From positions 1-64,000 of the forward strand of contig NZ_JAFLWA010000008.1 in the NCBI RefSeq assembly GCF_017316125.1: DNA of 64,000 bases, given 5' to 3'. The stretch's first letter is position 1. Each line of letters opens with the position of its first letter. The stretch comes from Enterococcus sp. DIV0660C. GTDB lineage: Bacteria > Bacillota > Bacilli > Lactobacillales > Enterococcaceae. Both the position numbers and the translations under genes were made by a program. This document shows, one piece after another, positions 47,508 to 57,255 of this stretch. The notes under the pieces are model-generated. The model ran no database searches. It was given only the letters and a program-made list of their open reading frames with translations, and had not been told where the DNA came from.

Positions 47508-47708
47508 TTAAGCTTTCTCAACGTTTGTAGCTTGAGGTCCGCGATCTGAATCTTCTACATCAAAAGTGACAGCTTGACCTTCTTCTAATGTTTTGAATCC
47601 GTCGCCTTGGATTGCTGAGAAGTGAACAAATACGTCGCTTCCGTCTTCACGTGAAATGAAGCCAAATCCTTTTTCAGCATTAAACCATTTAACTGTTCCA
47701 TGTTCCAT
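47508..47708 (-). CDS. Cold-shock protein (CspA/CspB family)
   Basis: 66-residue single OB-fold nucleic-acid chaperone. RNP1 KGFGFISRE and RNP2 VFVHFSAI are both visible. These proteins melt RNA structure at low temperature. ATG at 47708 follows GAGGAGG; upstream codons in the frame are leader. The transcript has a leader of about 100 bases with a small hairpin just before the ribosome site, typical of csp mRNAs. Confidence 0.97.
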   Translation of the reverse strand: MEHGTVKWFNAEKGFGFISREDGSDVFVHFSAIQGDGFKTLEEGQAVTFDVEDSDRGPQATNVEKA

Positions 47709-47819
47709 TATATAATAGCCTCCTCGTGCATAAGAGCACTTATTATTTTGTAACATTGCTCGTGTACGATAGAGGTGAACAAATGTCTAACTTCTATTCC
47801 CAAACAAAATTACACTATA

Positions 47820-47848
47820 ATTGTACACTTGCTCTGTTTTTTTTGCAA
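47820..47848 (-). promoter_or_regulatory. Promoter of the cold-shock gene
   Basis: Minus strand TTGCAA, 17-base spacer, TACAAT. Start about 105 bases from the ATG; the leader includes GTGC-TCTTAT-GCAC (47726-47739) next to the ribosome site. Confidence 0.72.
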
Positions 47849-47857
47849 GAATGTCAC

Positions 47858-48550
47858 TTACTCTTCTTCAAGTAAGCCTTCTTCTCTCAAACTCAAATAT
47901 TGTTTCGTACCAATAATCAAATGATCTAATACTTCGATCCCCATCAACTCTCCGCACTCTCTCATTCGTTTAGTAAAATGTAAATCTTGCTTAGATGGGA
48001 TAACATTGCCAGATGGATGATTATGCGCCAAGATAATTTTTGCTGCCGAAACTCTTACGGCAAAATGAAAAATTTCTCGTGGATGAGCAATTGACTGATT
48101 CAAAGAACCAATAAACAACGTTTTCTTCAAAATAATTTGATTCTGGGTATCCAAGTAAATACAGACTAAATGTTCTTGTTGAAAATCACGCATTTCCATA
48201 ATCAACTGTTGCGCAAGTTCATAACTTGAGCGTACGAGTGTACTTGCTGGACGGGCCTCTGCTTGGATTCGTTGACCCAACTCGATCAATGCACAAATTT
48301 CTAATGCTTTCACTCGACCGATTCCTCGAATCTCCCGCAACTCAGTTAAAGAAGCTTGACGTAAAGCAGTTAAATTAGCAAACTTCTTCAAAACCTCACC
48401 TGCAATATCCATTACATTATAAGGATGTTGTCCTGTGCGCAACAAAATCGCTAGTAATTCTTGATCCGATAATGCCTCTACACCGTAAGACTCCATTCGT
48501 TCTCTTGGAAGTGATGTTGTTGGTACTTCTTTCATCAACCGTTTCCCCAT
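47858..48550 (-). CDS. radC: RadC family JAB/MPN-domain protein
   Basis: 230-residue protein with an N-terminal helix-hairpin-helix part (DQELLAILLRTG, LREIRGIGRVKALEI) and a C-terminal JAMM metalloprotease-like domain with the zinc motif HNHPSGNVIPSKQD. The name RadC is historical; a role in DNA repair is not established. The ATG at 48550 has AGGAGG seven bases upstream. It lies 54 bases after the HAD hydrolase stop and forms part of the folC-HAD-radC cluster. Confidence 0.95.
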   Translation of the reverse strand: MGKRLMKEVPTTSLPRERMESYGVEALSDQELLAILLRTGQHPYNVMDIAGEVLKKFANLTALRQASLTELREIRGIGRVKALEICALIELGQRIQAEARPASTLVRSSYELAQQLIMEMRDFQQEHLVCIYLDTQNQIILKKTLFIGSLNQSIAHPREIFHFAVRVSAAKIILAHNHPSGNVIPSKQDLHFTKRMRECGELMGIEVLDHLIIGTKQYLSLREEGLLEEE

Positions 48551-48604
48551 AAAAAAACCTCCTATTCCGTTCACTATAAGCTACGAAAAAAGAGGCATTT
48601 TCTA

Positions 48605-49255
48605 TTAAATAAATGTTGGAATTTCATGTAACGAAGAGACTACAGCAACTGTTTTGTCTGCAAGTTCAGCAGATGGCTCCAGTAAATCAGGTACCATAAT
48701 GACAGGTATTTCTGCTGCTTCTGCTGCTAAAATCCCATTTTGTGAATCTTCTAAAATCAACGTATTTTCTTTAGCGGTTCCTAACTTTTGTTGTGCTAAT
48801 AAAAAGATTTCTGGATCTGGCTTTGCGCGTTTCACATTTTCAGCAGAAACGATCGTATCAAAGCGAGTCAATAAATTATTTTTTTCTAACAAGAGTTCGA
48901 TCACTTTTCGCTGATTGCTAGAAGCAACTACTTTAGGAATTTCCTGTTCATCCAAGAAATCCAGTAGCTCCATTACACCCGGTTTTAGTTGAACGTTGCC
49001 TGAGGCAAAACGAGTGAGTGTTTCTTGGAAAGACTCGTCAATAAATCGCTGAACTGTTTCTCGTCCATACTCAGCAAAAATCTCATGATAATTTGCCCAG
49101 ACTTCTTCATCTGAAACACCCAAAAACCGTAAATAAAACTCTTTATCATACGGGAACCCCATTTGATCGGCTACCATTTGAGTTGCCTCATAATAAACCA
49201 TTTCTGTATCAAACAACAAGCCATCCATGTCAAAAATCACTGCATTAACCTTCAT
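48605..49255 (-). CDS. HAD-superfamily hydrolase, beta-phosphoglucomutase-like
   Basis: 216-residue HAD subfamily IA phosphatase. Motif I FDMDGLLFD, motif II VVASSNQ, and motif III/IV LEDSQNGILAAEAA are visible, with an alpha-helical cap (about 15-85). Probably a sugar-phosphate or nucleotide phosphatase. The start is placed at the second of two adjacent ATGs, five bases from GGAGG; the gene overlaps the end of folC. Confidence 0.9.
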   Translation of the reverse strand: MKVNAVIFDMDGLLFDTEMVYYEATQMVADQMGFPYDKEFYLRFLGVSDEEVWANYHEIFAEYGRETVQRFIDESFQETLTRFASGNVQLKPGVMELLDFLDEQEIPKVVASSNQRKVIELLLEKNNLLTRFDTIVSAENVKRAKPDPEIFLLAQQKLGTAKENTLILEDSQNGILAAEAAEIPVIMVPDLLEPSAELADKTVAVVSSLHEIPTFI

Positions 49256-50558
49256 CATTTCCTCCTAATTCAACTAATAGTTTACGAACTTCTGAAATAA
49301 AGTAAAGAGAACCTGTTACTAACAATACATCTTCGTCTGTCATTTTTTCTAAAATTTCAGCTAATCCAAATTGCCAAAGTGAAACGATCGATACTTTTTG
49401 ATTGGCTAAATCTGCTACTTGATCTAATTCGATTGCTTTCGGATACTCAAATGTAGTGAGATAAATATGGGCGTTAGGGATTTCCTGTAATTGCTGTAAC
49501 ATACTATTTACATTTTTCGTAGTCAATGCCGAAAACAAAATGTTGATTCGATAGCCAGAAAACTCTTTTTTCATATTTTGAACTAATCGTTTCATTGCAT
49601 GCGTATTATGTGCGCCATCTAAAATAACTAATGGTTCTTTGCTTAATCGTTCCATTCTGCCAGGCCAGTACGCTTGTTTCAATCCATTTTTGACTTCTTT
49701 TTCGCGAAATGGTAACTTTTCCATTTGGCAATAAAGAGCATACAATTCAATAGCAACACCTGCGTTTTCTACTTGATGCTGCCCCAACATACTTGTGCTT
49801 AGACCGACCATTTTCCCAGTTTCATTATAAAAGTCAAAAATCTCACCCCAATTTTTAGCTGGATGTTGATAAGACACTTGATAGTCTTCATCAAATAAAT
49901 AATGTTTTGCATTTTTATTTTTGGCTATCTTATTAATTACTTCCAGTGCATTTGATTCGATTTTTCCTGTTACAACAGGCACACCTTGCTTAATGATTCC
50001 TGCTTTTTGTGCTGCAATTTCTTCTAGTGTTTTGCCAAGAATCTCGGTGTGATCCAGTCCAATCGTCGTGATTGCTGTCAATATTGGCTCAACAACATTG
50101 GTTGAATCCAGTAAGCCGCCCAAGCCGACTTCAATAATTGCAATATCCACTTGTTTTTCTAAAAAATAATCAAATGCCATTGCCGTCAAAGTCTCAAATT
50201 CCGTAATGCCAGCAACTACTTCAAATTTATCAAGATGTTCAACCAAGGGCTGATATTTTTCCACTAATTGGATCAATTCTTCATCAGGAATTTCTTTGCC
50301 ATTGATCGAAATTCGTTCATTAAATGTTTCAATATAAGGCGAGGTAAAGGTTCCTACTGTTAATCCCGCTTCTTCTAACAAACAACGCAAGTACGTTACA
50401 GTTGAACCCTTGCCATTGGTCCCAGCAATATGAATTGTTTTGATTTTTTTTTCTGGGTGATCAACGACTTCCAATAATGCGTTTACGCGATCTAAACCTG
50501 GACGTGAGCCAAAAGGTAATCGACTATGGATCCAAGCAATTGCTTCTTCAATTGTCAT
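49245..50558 (-). CDS. folC: Folylpolyglutamate/dihydrofolate synthase
   Basis: 437-residue Mur-ligase-fold enzyme that adds glutamate to folates. ATP motif GTNGKGST (46-53), ISINGKE near the active site, second block LGLDHTEILGKTLEEIAAQKAGI, and the C-terminal domain VILDGAHNTHAM. Start is set at 50558 with GGGGGC upstream; the ATG at 50573 is possible. Position downstream of valS is the same as in Bacillus and other Bacillota. Confidence 0.95.
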   Translation of the reverse strand: MTIEEAIAWIHSRLPFGSRPGLDRVNALLEVVDHPEKKIKTIHIAGTNGKGSTVTYLRCLLEEAGLTVGTFTSPYIETFNERISINGKEIPDEELIQLVEKYQPLVEHLDKFEVVAGITEFETLTAMAFDYFLEKQVDIAIIEVGLGGLLDSTNVVEPILTAITTIGLDHTEILGKTLEEIAAQKAGIIKQGVPVVTGKIESNALEVINKIAKNKNAKHYLFDEDYQVSYQHPAKNWGEIFDFYNETGKMVGLSTSMLGQHQVENAGVAIELYALYCQMEKLPFREKEVKNGLKQAYWPGRMERLSKEPLVILDGAHNTHAMKRLVQNMKKEFSGYRINILFSALTTKNVNSMLQQLQEIPNAHIYLTTFEYPKAIELDQVADLANQKVSIVSLWQFGLAEILEKMTDEDVLLVTGSLYFISEVRKLLVELGGNDEG

Positions 50559-50711
50559 CAACAATGCCCCCATTTCTCTTTCATTATAGCAAAAAGAAAG
50601 AATGAAAGAAGAGTTCCACTTAAAGAAAACTGAAAAATCATTCAAAATCATTTTCTTCCTTCTATTATAGGAGCTTCTGATAAAAAGTTAAAAGATTTCT
50701 TGGTTATCCTT

Positions 50712-50744
50712 CAAAAAAAGAAGACCAAAAATTTCTGGTCTTCT
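50712..50744 (-). terminator. Intrinsic terminator after valS
   Basis: A 9-bp stem (AGAAGACCA / TGGTCTTCT) with a run of seven T residues on the minus strand. It separates valS from folC. Confidence 0.82.
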
Positions 50745-50787
50745 CTCTTCTTGAATCTTCATTTTTAACATCATTCTTTTTCACGGT

Positions 50788-53433
50788 TTAGCCAATCGTA
50801 CGCAAACTTTCAATACGATCCTTCACAGCTGCTTGTTTTTCTAAATAATCTTTTTCTTTGGCACGTTCTGCCTCAACAACATCATCTGGTGCATTAGATA
50901 CAAAACGTTCATTGCTAAGTTTTCCTTGAACTCGTTTTACCTCACCTGTCCATTTAGCTAATTCTTTTTCAAGACGTTTGATTTCTTCTTCAATATTGAT
51001 CAATCCAGCCAATGGTAAGAAAATTTCAGCCCCTGTTAAGACGGCCGACATTGCTAAATCTGGTGCAGTAATCTCACTGGAAATAACTAATTCTTCCGGA
51101 TTACAGAAACGTTCAATATAATTGGTATTTTCAACCAAGAATTGATCAATTTTTGGATCAGTCGTCTTAATCAATAAAGTGATTGGTTTTGATAACGGTG
51201 TATTCACTTCTGAACGAATATTACGTACTGCACGAATCAACTCTTTTAGGACTTCCATTCCTTTTGAAGCTGTTTCATCATCAAATTCTGGACGAACAAC
51301 AGGATATTCCGCCACAACTAATGAAGTCCCTTCATGTGGGATATGTTGCCAAATTTCTTCCGTTACAAATGGCATGATTGGATGTAACAGACGTAAAATT
51401 TGATCTAGTGTGTGGATTAAGATACTACGAGTCGTTTGTTTTGAATCCACATCATCGCCGTAAAGAACTTCTTTACTCATTTCAATATACCAATCACAAA
51501 AATCATCCCAAATGAAGTTATACAATTGGCGACCTGCTTCACCAAACTCAAAGTGGTCAAATAAATCTGTTACTTTAGCAACTGTTTCATTTAGACGTGT
51601 CAAGATCCAACGATCAGCAACTGATTTTTCACCAGTTAGATCAATGTCTTTAACTGTCATGCCTTCCACATTCATGATAACAAAACGTGAAGCATTCCAA
51701 ATTTTATTGATAAAGTTCCAAGCTGCGTCCATTTTTTCATAACTGAAACGCATATCTTGTCCTGGTGCAGAACCATTTGATAAGAACCAGCGAAGTGCGT
51801 CAGCACCATATTTTTCAATTACTTCCATTGGATCAATTCCATTACCCAACGATTTACTCATCTTACGACCATCTTCTGCACGGATCAATCCATGAATCAA
51901 GACGTTATCAAATGGTCGTTCCCCAGTGAATTCGAGACTTTGGAAAATCATTCGACTAACCCAGAAGAAAATAATATCGTAGCCAGTCACCAATGTGCTT
52001 GTTGGGAAATAACGTTTATAATCTTCGCTGTCTGTATCCGGCCAGCCCATTGTTGAAAACGGCCATAATGCAGAGCTGAACCATGTATCTAAAACATCTG
52101 GATCTTGCACCCAGTTTTCGCTATCTGCAGGAGCTTCCATTCCAACATACATTTCGCCAGTTTCTTTATGATACCAAGCAGGAATTTGATGTCCCCACCA
52201 TAATTGACGAGAGATAACCCAGTCGTGCACATTGTCCATCCAACGTAAGAAGGTTTGGTCAAAACGTGGTGGGAAAAATTCCACCGCGTTATCTGTCTCT
52301 TGATTTTCTATTGCTTTTTGAGCAAGTGGTTGCATTTTAACAAACCATTGGGTGGATAAGCGAGGTTCCACAACAACTCCTGTACGTTCAGAATGACCGA
52401 CACTATGCGTCATAGTATCGATTTTGATTAAACGACCGATTTCTTTTAAGTCATCGACAACTGCTTTTCTTGCTTCAAAACGGTCCATACCAGCATATTT
52501 TCCAGCTAATTCATTCATTGTTCCGTCTTCATTCATTACATTGACGCGAGGTAAGTCATGACGATTACCAACCTCGAAGTCATTTGGGTCATGTGCTGGC
52601 GTAATTTTAACAACACCTGTTCCAAATTCCATATCAACATACGTATCTGCAACAACTGGAATTTCTTTGTTGACTAATGGTAAGATAACTTTTTTGCCAA
52701 TCAAATCTTGATAACGTTCGTCATCTGGGTGAACAGCCACTGCGGTATCCCCAAGCATTGTTTCTGGACGCGTCGTTGCAATCTCAACGATGCCAGAACC
52801 ATCTGCTAGTTCATAGCTCATATGGTAAAATGCACCTTCGATGTCCTTGTGGATTACTTCAATATCGGATAATGCTGTTCGAGCTTGTGGATCCCAGTTG
52901 ATGATGTACTCACCACGATAAATCAGATTTTTTTCATATAAAGTCACAAAAACTTTACGGACAGCTTCTGATAACCCATCATCTAAAGTAAAACGTTCAC
53001 GGCTATAGTCTAAAGACAAGCCCATTGTTGCCCATTGTTCACGAATATGGCTAGCATATTCTTCTTTCCAATCCCAAACTTGGTCGATAAATTTTTCACG
53101 ACCTAAATCATAACGAGAAATTCCTTGTTCACGAAGTTTTTCTTCTACTTTTGCTTGAGTGGCAATACCTGCATGGTCCATTCCTGGTAACCATAATGTA
53201 TCGAAACCTTGCATTCTCTTTTGGCGAATCAACATATCTTGTAATGTTGTGTCCCAAGCATGACCTAAATGTAATTTACCAGTTACATTTGGTGGTGGGA
53301 TAACAATTGAGTAGGGTTTCGCTTTCTTGTCGCCACTTGGTTTGAATAAATCTTGATCCAACCAGTTTTGATAGCGGCCAGCTTCAACTTCTTGCGGATT
53401 ATATTTTGTTGATAAATTTTTTTCTTCCGTCAT
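50788..53433 (-). CDS. valS: Valyl-tRNA synthetase
   Basis: 881-residue class I aminoacyl-tRNA synthetase. HIGH motif as HLGH (55-58, [13 protein letters not shown]), editing domain with [20 protein letters not shown] motif RKMSKSLGN, anticodon-binding helical domain, and a C-terminal coiled coil ([18 protein letters not shown]). AAAGGAGG precedes the ATG. A T-box leader upstream controls it according to tRNA-Val charging. Confidence 0.98.
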   Translation of the reverse strand: MTEEKNLSTKYNPQEVEAGRYQNWLDQDLFKPSGDKKAKPYSIVIPPPNVTGKLHLGHAWDTTLQDMLIRQKRMQGFDTLWLPGMDHAGIATQAKVEEKLREQGISRYDLGREKFIDQVWDWKEEYASHIREQWATMGLSLDYSRERFTLDDGLSEAVRKVFVTLYEKNLIYRGEYIINWDPQARTALSDIEVIHKDIEGAFYHMSYELADGSGIVEIATTRPETMLGDTAVAVHPDDERYQDLIGKKVILPLVNKEIPVVADTYVDMEFGTGVVKITPAHDPNDFEVGNRHDLPRVNVMNEDGTMNELAGKYAGMDRFEARKAVVDDLKEIGRLIKIDTMTHSVGHSERTGVVVEPRLSTQWFVKMQPLAQKAIENQETDNAVEFFPPRFDQTFLRWMDNVHDWVISRQLWWGHQIPAWYHKETGEMYVGMEAPADSENWVQDPDVLDTWFSSALWPFSTMGWPDTDSEDYKRYFPTSTLVTGYDIIFFWVSRMIFQSLEFTGERPFDNVLIHGLIRAEDGRKMSKSLGNGIDPMEVIEKYGADALRWFLSNGSAPGQDMRFSYEKMDAAWNFINKIWNASRFVIMNVEGMTVKDIDLTGEKSVADRWILTRLNETVAKVTDLFDHFEFGEAGRQLYNFIWDDFCDWYIEMSKEVLYGDDVDSKQTTRSILIHTLDQILRLLHPIMPFVTEEIWQHIPHEGTSLVVAEYPVVRPEFDDETASKGMEVLKELIRAVRNIRSEVNTPLSKPITLLIKTTDPKIDQFLVENTNYIERFCNPEELVISSEITAPDLAMSAVLTGAEIFLPLAGLINIEEEIKRLEKELAKWTGEVKRVQGKLSNERFVSNAPDDVVEAERAKEKDYLEKQAAVKDRIESLRTIG

Positions 53434-53449
53434 CCTGTTTCCTCCTTTA

Positions 53450-53713
53450 AAATAAAAAAAGTCCTAAAATACTTTCGTATTTTAGGACGTATAATTTACG
53501 CGGTACCACCTAATTTGTACTAGCAAGTTTTGCTACTACCTCTCAAGTGAGTTAACGATCACGACTCGTTTATCCCTACTCCTTCATTGACTAACACAAT
53601 GAGCTTCAAGACAAAGACTTCCAAGCTACCTTCACCAGCTATTATTAAGAACGTTTCAGCTACTCGCTCTCTCTCTAAAAATAAATCACTAGTTACTCCT
53701 CTTGTTCAACGTC
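53450..53713 (-). promoter_or_regulatory. T-box riboswitch of valS
   Basis: Minus-strand leader with the hallmark T-box AGGTGGTACCGCG (53499-53511), then a 12-bp terminator (53461-53488, loop CGAAA-type) with a T run. Upstream lie the stem I features AGAGAGAGCGAG and, on the 3' side, GGAAGTCTTTG, giving a GUC (Val) specifier at 53616-53618. Uncharged tRNA-Val would pair through its UGGN/NCCA end with the T-box and allow read-through. Confidence 0.93.
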
Positions 53714-53720
53714 ATGATTC

Positions 53721-53749
53721 ATTCTACATTCCTTTTTTTTATGTGTCAA
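53721..53749 (-). promoter_or_regulatory. Promoter of valS
   Basis: Minus strand TTGACA, 17-base spacer, TAGAAT; transcription should begin near 53713 at the start of the T-box leader. Confidence 0.8.
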
Positions 53750-53773
53750 CTACACTTTATTTTTAGTCAACGT

Positions 53774-54427
53774 TTAAGAGAAAACAGTCGAATAATTTTC
53801 GTCAAAATAAATCAGTGTTTGTAGTTCTGTCGTTAAATCAATGTACTGAACATTGACATGCTCCGGCACAATCACTCGGTCAGGTGCAAAGTTTAAGATA
53901 GCTGTAACTTCACTTTTGACAATTTCATCAACAGCTGACTGTGAATACTTGCTAGGTACGGTAGAGATCGCTACGCTGACTTGCATTTCTTTTGAGATTT
54001 CAGCAAAACGTTCAATTGGGTAGATCGTCAAGCCATCTATTTCTCTGCCAATCAGTTCAGGATCATTATCAAACACACAAACAATATTTAAATTATCATT
54101 TCGGCGAAAATTGTTATGTCGTAAAGCTTTACCTAAATTTCCATAACCCACTAACGCGATTCTTTTTTCTTCCCGGGTATTTAAAATACTATTAAAAACT
54201 TCGATCAGGAAAGGAACATCATACCCATAACCACTTCTTCCCAACTCACCAAGATGTGAAAAATCTCTTCGAATCGTTGCAGGCGGTACTTGCGTAATCT
54301 CACTAAATTCTTTTGATTTGATGCGAACGATTCCTGAATCATCCAACATCTTTAAGTAACGTAAGTATAACGGTAAACGTTTTGCTGTTGCTTTTGGTAA
54401 CGTTTCAGATTTTTTCAACTCTCGCAT
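53774..54427 (-). CDS. rex: Redox-sensing transcriptional repressor Rex
   Basis: 217-residue homodimer with an N-terminal winged helix (KRLPLYLRYLKML, EFSEITQVPPATIRRDFSHL) and a Rossmann domain (VGYGNLGKAL), followed by a swapped C-terminal helix. It senses the NADH/NAD+ ratio and releases fermentation genes when NADH rises. The ATG at 54427 is favoured, with GGAG eight bases upstream. A dyad between its promoter and start resembles a Rex site. Confidence 0.95.
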   Translation of the reverse strand: MRELKKSETLPKATAKRLPLYLRYLKMLDDSGIVRIKSKEFSEITQVPPATIRRDFSHLGELGRSGYGYDVPFLIEVFNSILNTREEKRIALVGYGNLGKALRHNNFRRNDNLNIVCVFDNDPELIGREIDGLTIYPIERFAEISKEMQVSVAISTVPSKYSQSAVDEIVKSEVTAILNFAPDRVIVPEHVNVQYIDLTTELQTLIYFDENYSTVFS

Positions 54428-54439
54428 GTTCAAAGCTCC

Positions 54440-54457
54440 TTGTTCATATTTTCACAT
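54440..54457 (-). promoter_or_regulatory. Possible Rex autoregulatory site
   Basis: Minus strand ATGTGAAAATATGAACAA resembles the Rex consensus TTGTGAANNNNTTCACAA with mismatches in three positions. It lies between promoter and ribosome site. Weak. Confidence 0.35.
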
Positions 54458-54461
54458 ATTT

Positions 54462-54490
54462 AGTGTATCATGTTTGAAACGTTGGAACAA
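54462..54490 (-). promoter_or_regulatory. Promoter of rex
   Basis: Minus strand TTGTTC, 17-base spacer, TACACT. Confidence 0.68.
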
Positions 54491-54501
54491 GCATTCATGT
54501 C

Positions 54502-54543
54502 AATGAAAAAAGCAAAGAACAATAAAAATTATCCTTTGCTTTT
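54502..54543 (-). terminator. Intrinsic terminator of the desulfurase-thiI unit
   Basis: AAAAGCAAAG / CTTTGCTTTT outer stem, with inner pairing including G-U pairs (about 17 bp in all), then T residues on the minus strand. It lies beyond repeat copy A. Confidence 0.78.
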
Positions 54544-54574
54544 CTAACTAATTCAATTAATTATTTGGTACTTT

Positions 54575-54715
54575 GGCATTTCTCAAATAGCTTCTTCGGC
54601 AATAAGTTCTCTTTTCATAAAACTATGAGAAGCCTATTTTTAGAAAAGCATTCTTATTGCTTGAAGCTAACCGCTTAGAGCCACAACCTTGTCTACAGTG
54701 TTCTCAAAACAACTC
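54575..54715 (+). repeat. Inverted-repeat element, copy A
   Basis: The ~87-base core (54599-54685) matches the reverse complement of 57256-57342 with about five differences. A second block CCGCTTAGAGCCACA followed by CTTGTCTAC (54671-54700) also occurs in copy B. It lies in the 3' region between thiI and its terminator. It contains a small hairpin CTTTTCATA / TATGAGAAG. No ORF. Confidence 0.85.
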
Positions 54716-54809
54716 CTCCATATAGCTTTCAGTCATCTCAAAATATGAAAAGTTATTTTGAATACCTGCCCGCTATCTTATCAGAGCTGAACACTTCTTT
54801 CACAACCTT

Positions 54810-56021
54810 TTACAACAAATCAGCAAATTCCTCTTCTTGTTCCTGAATAGCATCTACACGAATTGCCTCGATTTTCAGCCCTACCAACGCACGCTCAATC
54901 ATTTCATCAATCGCTAAGCGTTCTTCATACTGATGAACTTTATCCAAATTTGGTCGCGTTTTTGGCTGTGGTGGTGCAAATATAGTACAGCAGTCTTCAA
55001 ATGGTTGAATAGATAACTCAAATGTATCGATTTTTTCAGCAACTTCAATAATTTCTAGTTTGTCCATTGTTGCCACAGGACGAATAATCGGTGTATTCGT
55101 CACTTCATTGATTGCAACCATACTTTGCAATGTTTGAGAAGCCACTTGGCCTAATGATTCGCCATTTAAAATAACCAATCCATGACGAATACGACGAATT
55201 TCATCTGTTAATCGTAACATCATCCGGCGGGTAATTGTCATCCAGTATCCTTGTGGGACTGATTTTTTAATTTCTTCTTGTATTTCTGTAAATGGTACTT
55301 CAATAAACTGAATCGTTCCCACATATGGTGCTAACTTGGCAGTTAAATCTTTGGCTTTTTGTAATGCTTGCTCGCTTGTATAAGGTGGACTAGCAAAATG
55401 GACAGCTTCAATTTCAACACCACGTTTCATCGCATAATAGCCTGCAACAGGTGAATCAATCCCACCAGATAACATCAACATCCCTTTTCCACTCGTGCCA
55501 ACAGGTAAGCCACCCGCACCTTTGATTGTCTCATAAGAAAGGTAGGCACCATCGCGACGAATTTCCACACGTAATGGAATATCTGGCTTTTTCATTTGAA
55601 CGTTGATTTCTGGAAAAATATCAAATACAGCATTCCCCAGTGTTTGGTTCAATTCATTACTAGTTAATTCAAAATCATGATCACTACGTTTGGCAATAAT
55701 TTTAAATGTTTGCTCCCCCGTATAAACTTCTTTCATGATTGCTTGAACACTATCTTTTAAGACTTGAACATCTTTTTCTACACGAATACTTGGTGAAAAA
55801 TTTTGAATACCAAAAATTTTTGCCAATTTTGGTATAACCAAATGTCCATCTGCACCATTTAACAATAAATGCATACGATCACGGTCTGCATGAATTTTGA
55901 TTTCTGGGAACTCTTTTAACGCTTGACGCACATTTTGTGCTAATTGCATAATAAACGTTTTGCGATTTTTTCCTTTCGTCGATAGCTCGCCGTAGCGAAC
56001 CATAATTTCACTATATTTCAC
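54810..56021 (-). CDS. thiI: tRNA 4-thiouridine synthase
   Basis: 403-residue enzyme that adenylates U8 of tRNA and transfers sulfur to make s4U. N-terminal ferredoxin-like and THUMP domains (1-165), PP-loop SGGIDS (185-190), and a Cys344-Cys345 pair in [10 protein letters not shown]. The rhodanese extension of enteric ThiI is absent, as usual in Bacillota, where a dedicated desulfurase delivers sulfur directly. It starts 16 bases after that desulfurase gene on the same strand. Confidence 0.96.
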   Translation of the reverse strand: MKYSEIMVRYGELSTKGKNRKTFIMQLAQNVRQALKEFPEIKIHADRDRMHLLLNGADGHLVIPKLAKIFGIQNFSPSIRVEKDVQVLKDSVQAIMKEVYTGEQTFKIIAKRSDHDFELTSNELNQTLGNAVFDIFPEINVQMKKPDIPLRVEIRRDGAYLSYETIKGAGGLPVGTSGKGMLMLSGGIDSPVAGYYAMKRGVEIEAVHFASPPYTSEQALQKAKDLTAKLAPYVGTIQFIEVPFTEIQEEIKKSVPQGYWMTITRRMMLRLTDEIRRIRHGLVILNGESLGQVASQTLQSMVAINEVTNTPIIRPVATMDKLEIIEVAEKIDTFELSIQPFEDCCTIFAPPQPKTRPNLDKVHQYEERLAIDEMIERALVGLKIEAIRVDAIQEQEEEFADLL

Positions 56022-56037
56022 CGAAACACTCCTTCAT

Positions 56038-57180
56038 TTAATTAATAGCTGAGAACTTTTGATACAGTTGTTTAAAAATAATCATAAACTGTTCTACTTC
56101 AGCCATTGAATTACTTTCATCTAAACTAATCCGGACAGCAGATGTCGCTAAGTCATGAGGCACATGCATCGCATGTAACGTACTGCTAGCCATGTGTTTA
56201 CGAGAAGAACAAGCACTCGTTGTTGAAATAAAGATTTGTTTTTCTTCCAACGCATGTACGAGCACTTCACCACGAATTCCTTTTAATGAAAAACATAAAA
56301 TATGCGGCGCATAATTTTCTCCTTCAGAAAAAATCGTCACCTTATCGTATGTTTTCAACGCGCCGATCAATGCCGTTTTAAGATTTTTTGTATGCTCAGG
56401 TTTTCTTGCTTTTGTATCTAAAGAAAGGCGTAATGCTTTTGCCATTGCGACAATTGCAGGAACATTCTCCGTTCCACTTCGTTGATTGTTTTCTTGCCCT
56501 CCACCAGTTAGTAAAGGTGCTAAACGACGCCCTTTTTTCCAGTAGATGAAACCAATTCCACGAGGTCCATGAAATTTATGCGCAGAAAATGTTGCAAAAT
56601 CAACACGTTCGGTCAGCCATTGGTCAGTTGGAACCTTTCCAATTGCTTGCACGGCATCAACATGAAAATGGATTTTTGGATAGTCTGCTAAAAATTCACT
56701 GATTTCTTGAATTGGTTGAATAGAACCAACTTCATTATTAACACCCATAATTGAAATCAAAATGGTTTCTTTGCGAACTAATTTCTTCAGCTCTTCTACA
56801 ATCACGAAACCATTTTTATCCACAGGTGCAATACTGACTTCTATCCCTAGTTCTTTTAATTGTTCGGCGGTTTCGCTCACTGCAGGATGTTCGATTCCAG
56901 AAATAATCAAATGATTACCGTATTCACGTTTCTCAATCACTGTACCTTTCAAGATCCAATTATCGCCTTCTGTCCCACCAGAGGTAAAATAAATTTCTTC
57001 TGCAGTTGCGCCAATAAGCTCAGCAATCTGCTTTCTTGCCTGTTGTAATAAACGATTGGCTTGGTTGCCCAAGTCATGTAAACTTGATGGATTCCCAATA
57101 ATCCGCTGACTTGTCTTTACATAGGCATCTAAACTTTGCGGAAAAATTGGGGTTGTCGCGCTATTGTCAAAATATATCAT
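56038..57180 (-). CDS. Cysteine desulfurase (NifS/IscS-like), partner of ThiI
   Basis: 380-residue PLP enzyme taking sulfur from cysteine as a protein persulfide. PLP Lys202 in SAHKFHGPRG, catalytic Cys324 in TSACSSRK, and N-terminal YFDNSATTP. It corresponds in position to NifZ of Bacillus, the desulfurase that supplies ThiI. The ATG at 57180 follows GAGGGG; upstream in-frame codons lie across the promoter. First gene of the pair. Confidence 0.94.
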   Translation of the reverse strand: MIYFDNSATTPIFPQSLDAYVKTSQRIIGNPSSLHDLGNQANRLLQQARKQIAELIGATAEEIYFTSGGTEGDNWILKGTVIEKREYGNHLIISGIEHPAVSETAEQLKELGIEVSIAPVDKNGFVIVEELKKLVRKETILISIMGVNNEVGSIQPIQEISEFLADYPKIHFHVDAVQAIGKVPTDQWLTERVDFATFSAHKFHGPRGIGFIYWKKGRRLAPLLTGGGQENNQRSGTENVPAIVAMAKALRLSLDTKARKPEHTKNLKTALIGALKTYDKVTIFSEGENYAPHILCFSLKGIRGEVLVHALEEKQIFISTTSACSSRKHMASSTLHAMHVPHDLATSAVRISLDESNSMAEVEQFMIIFKQLYQKFSAIN

Positions 57181-57211
57181 AAGAAACCCCTCTTTTTTGA
57201 AATTCTTTTCT

Positions 57212-57240
57212 ATTATAACGGTTGTCCTATATGCTTTCAA
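57212..57240 (-). promoter_or_regulatory. Promoter of the desulfurase-thiI unit
   Basis: Minus strand TTGAAA, 17-base spacer, TATAAT; about 32 bases from the ATG. Confidence 0.8.
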
Positions 57241-57255
57241 CAATTCTTTTTTGTA

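Noticed and set aside
49245-50651. Longer start for folC at 50651
   Set aside because: The extension (MILNDFSVFFKW) is hydrophobic, lacks a ribosome site and is not part of the FolC family N-terminus.
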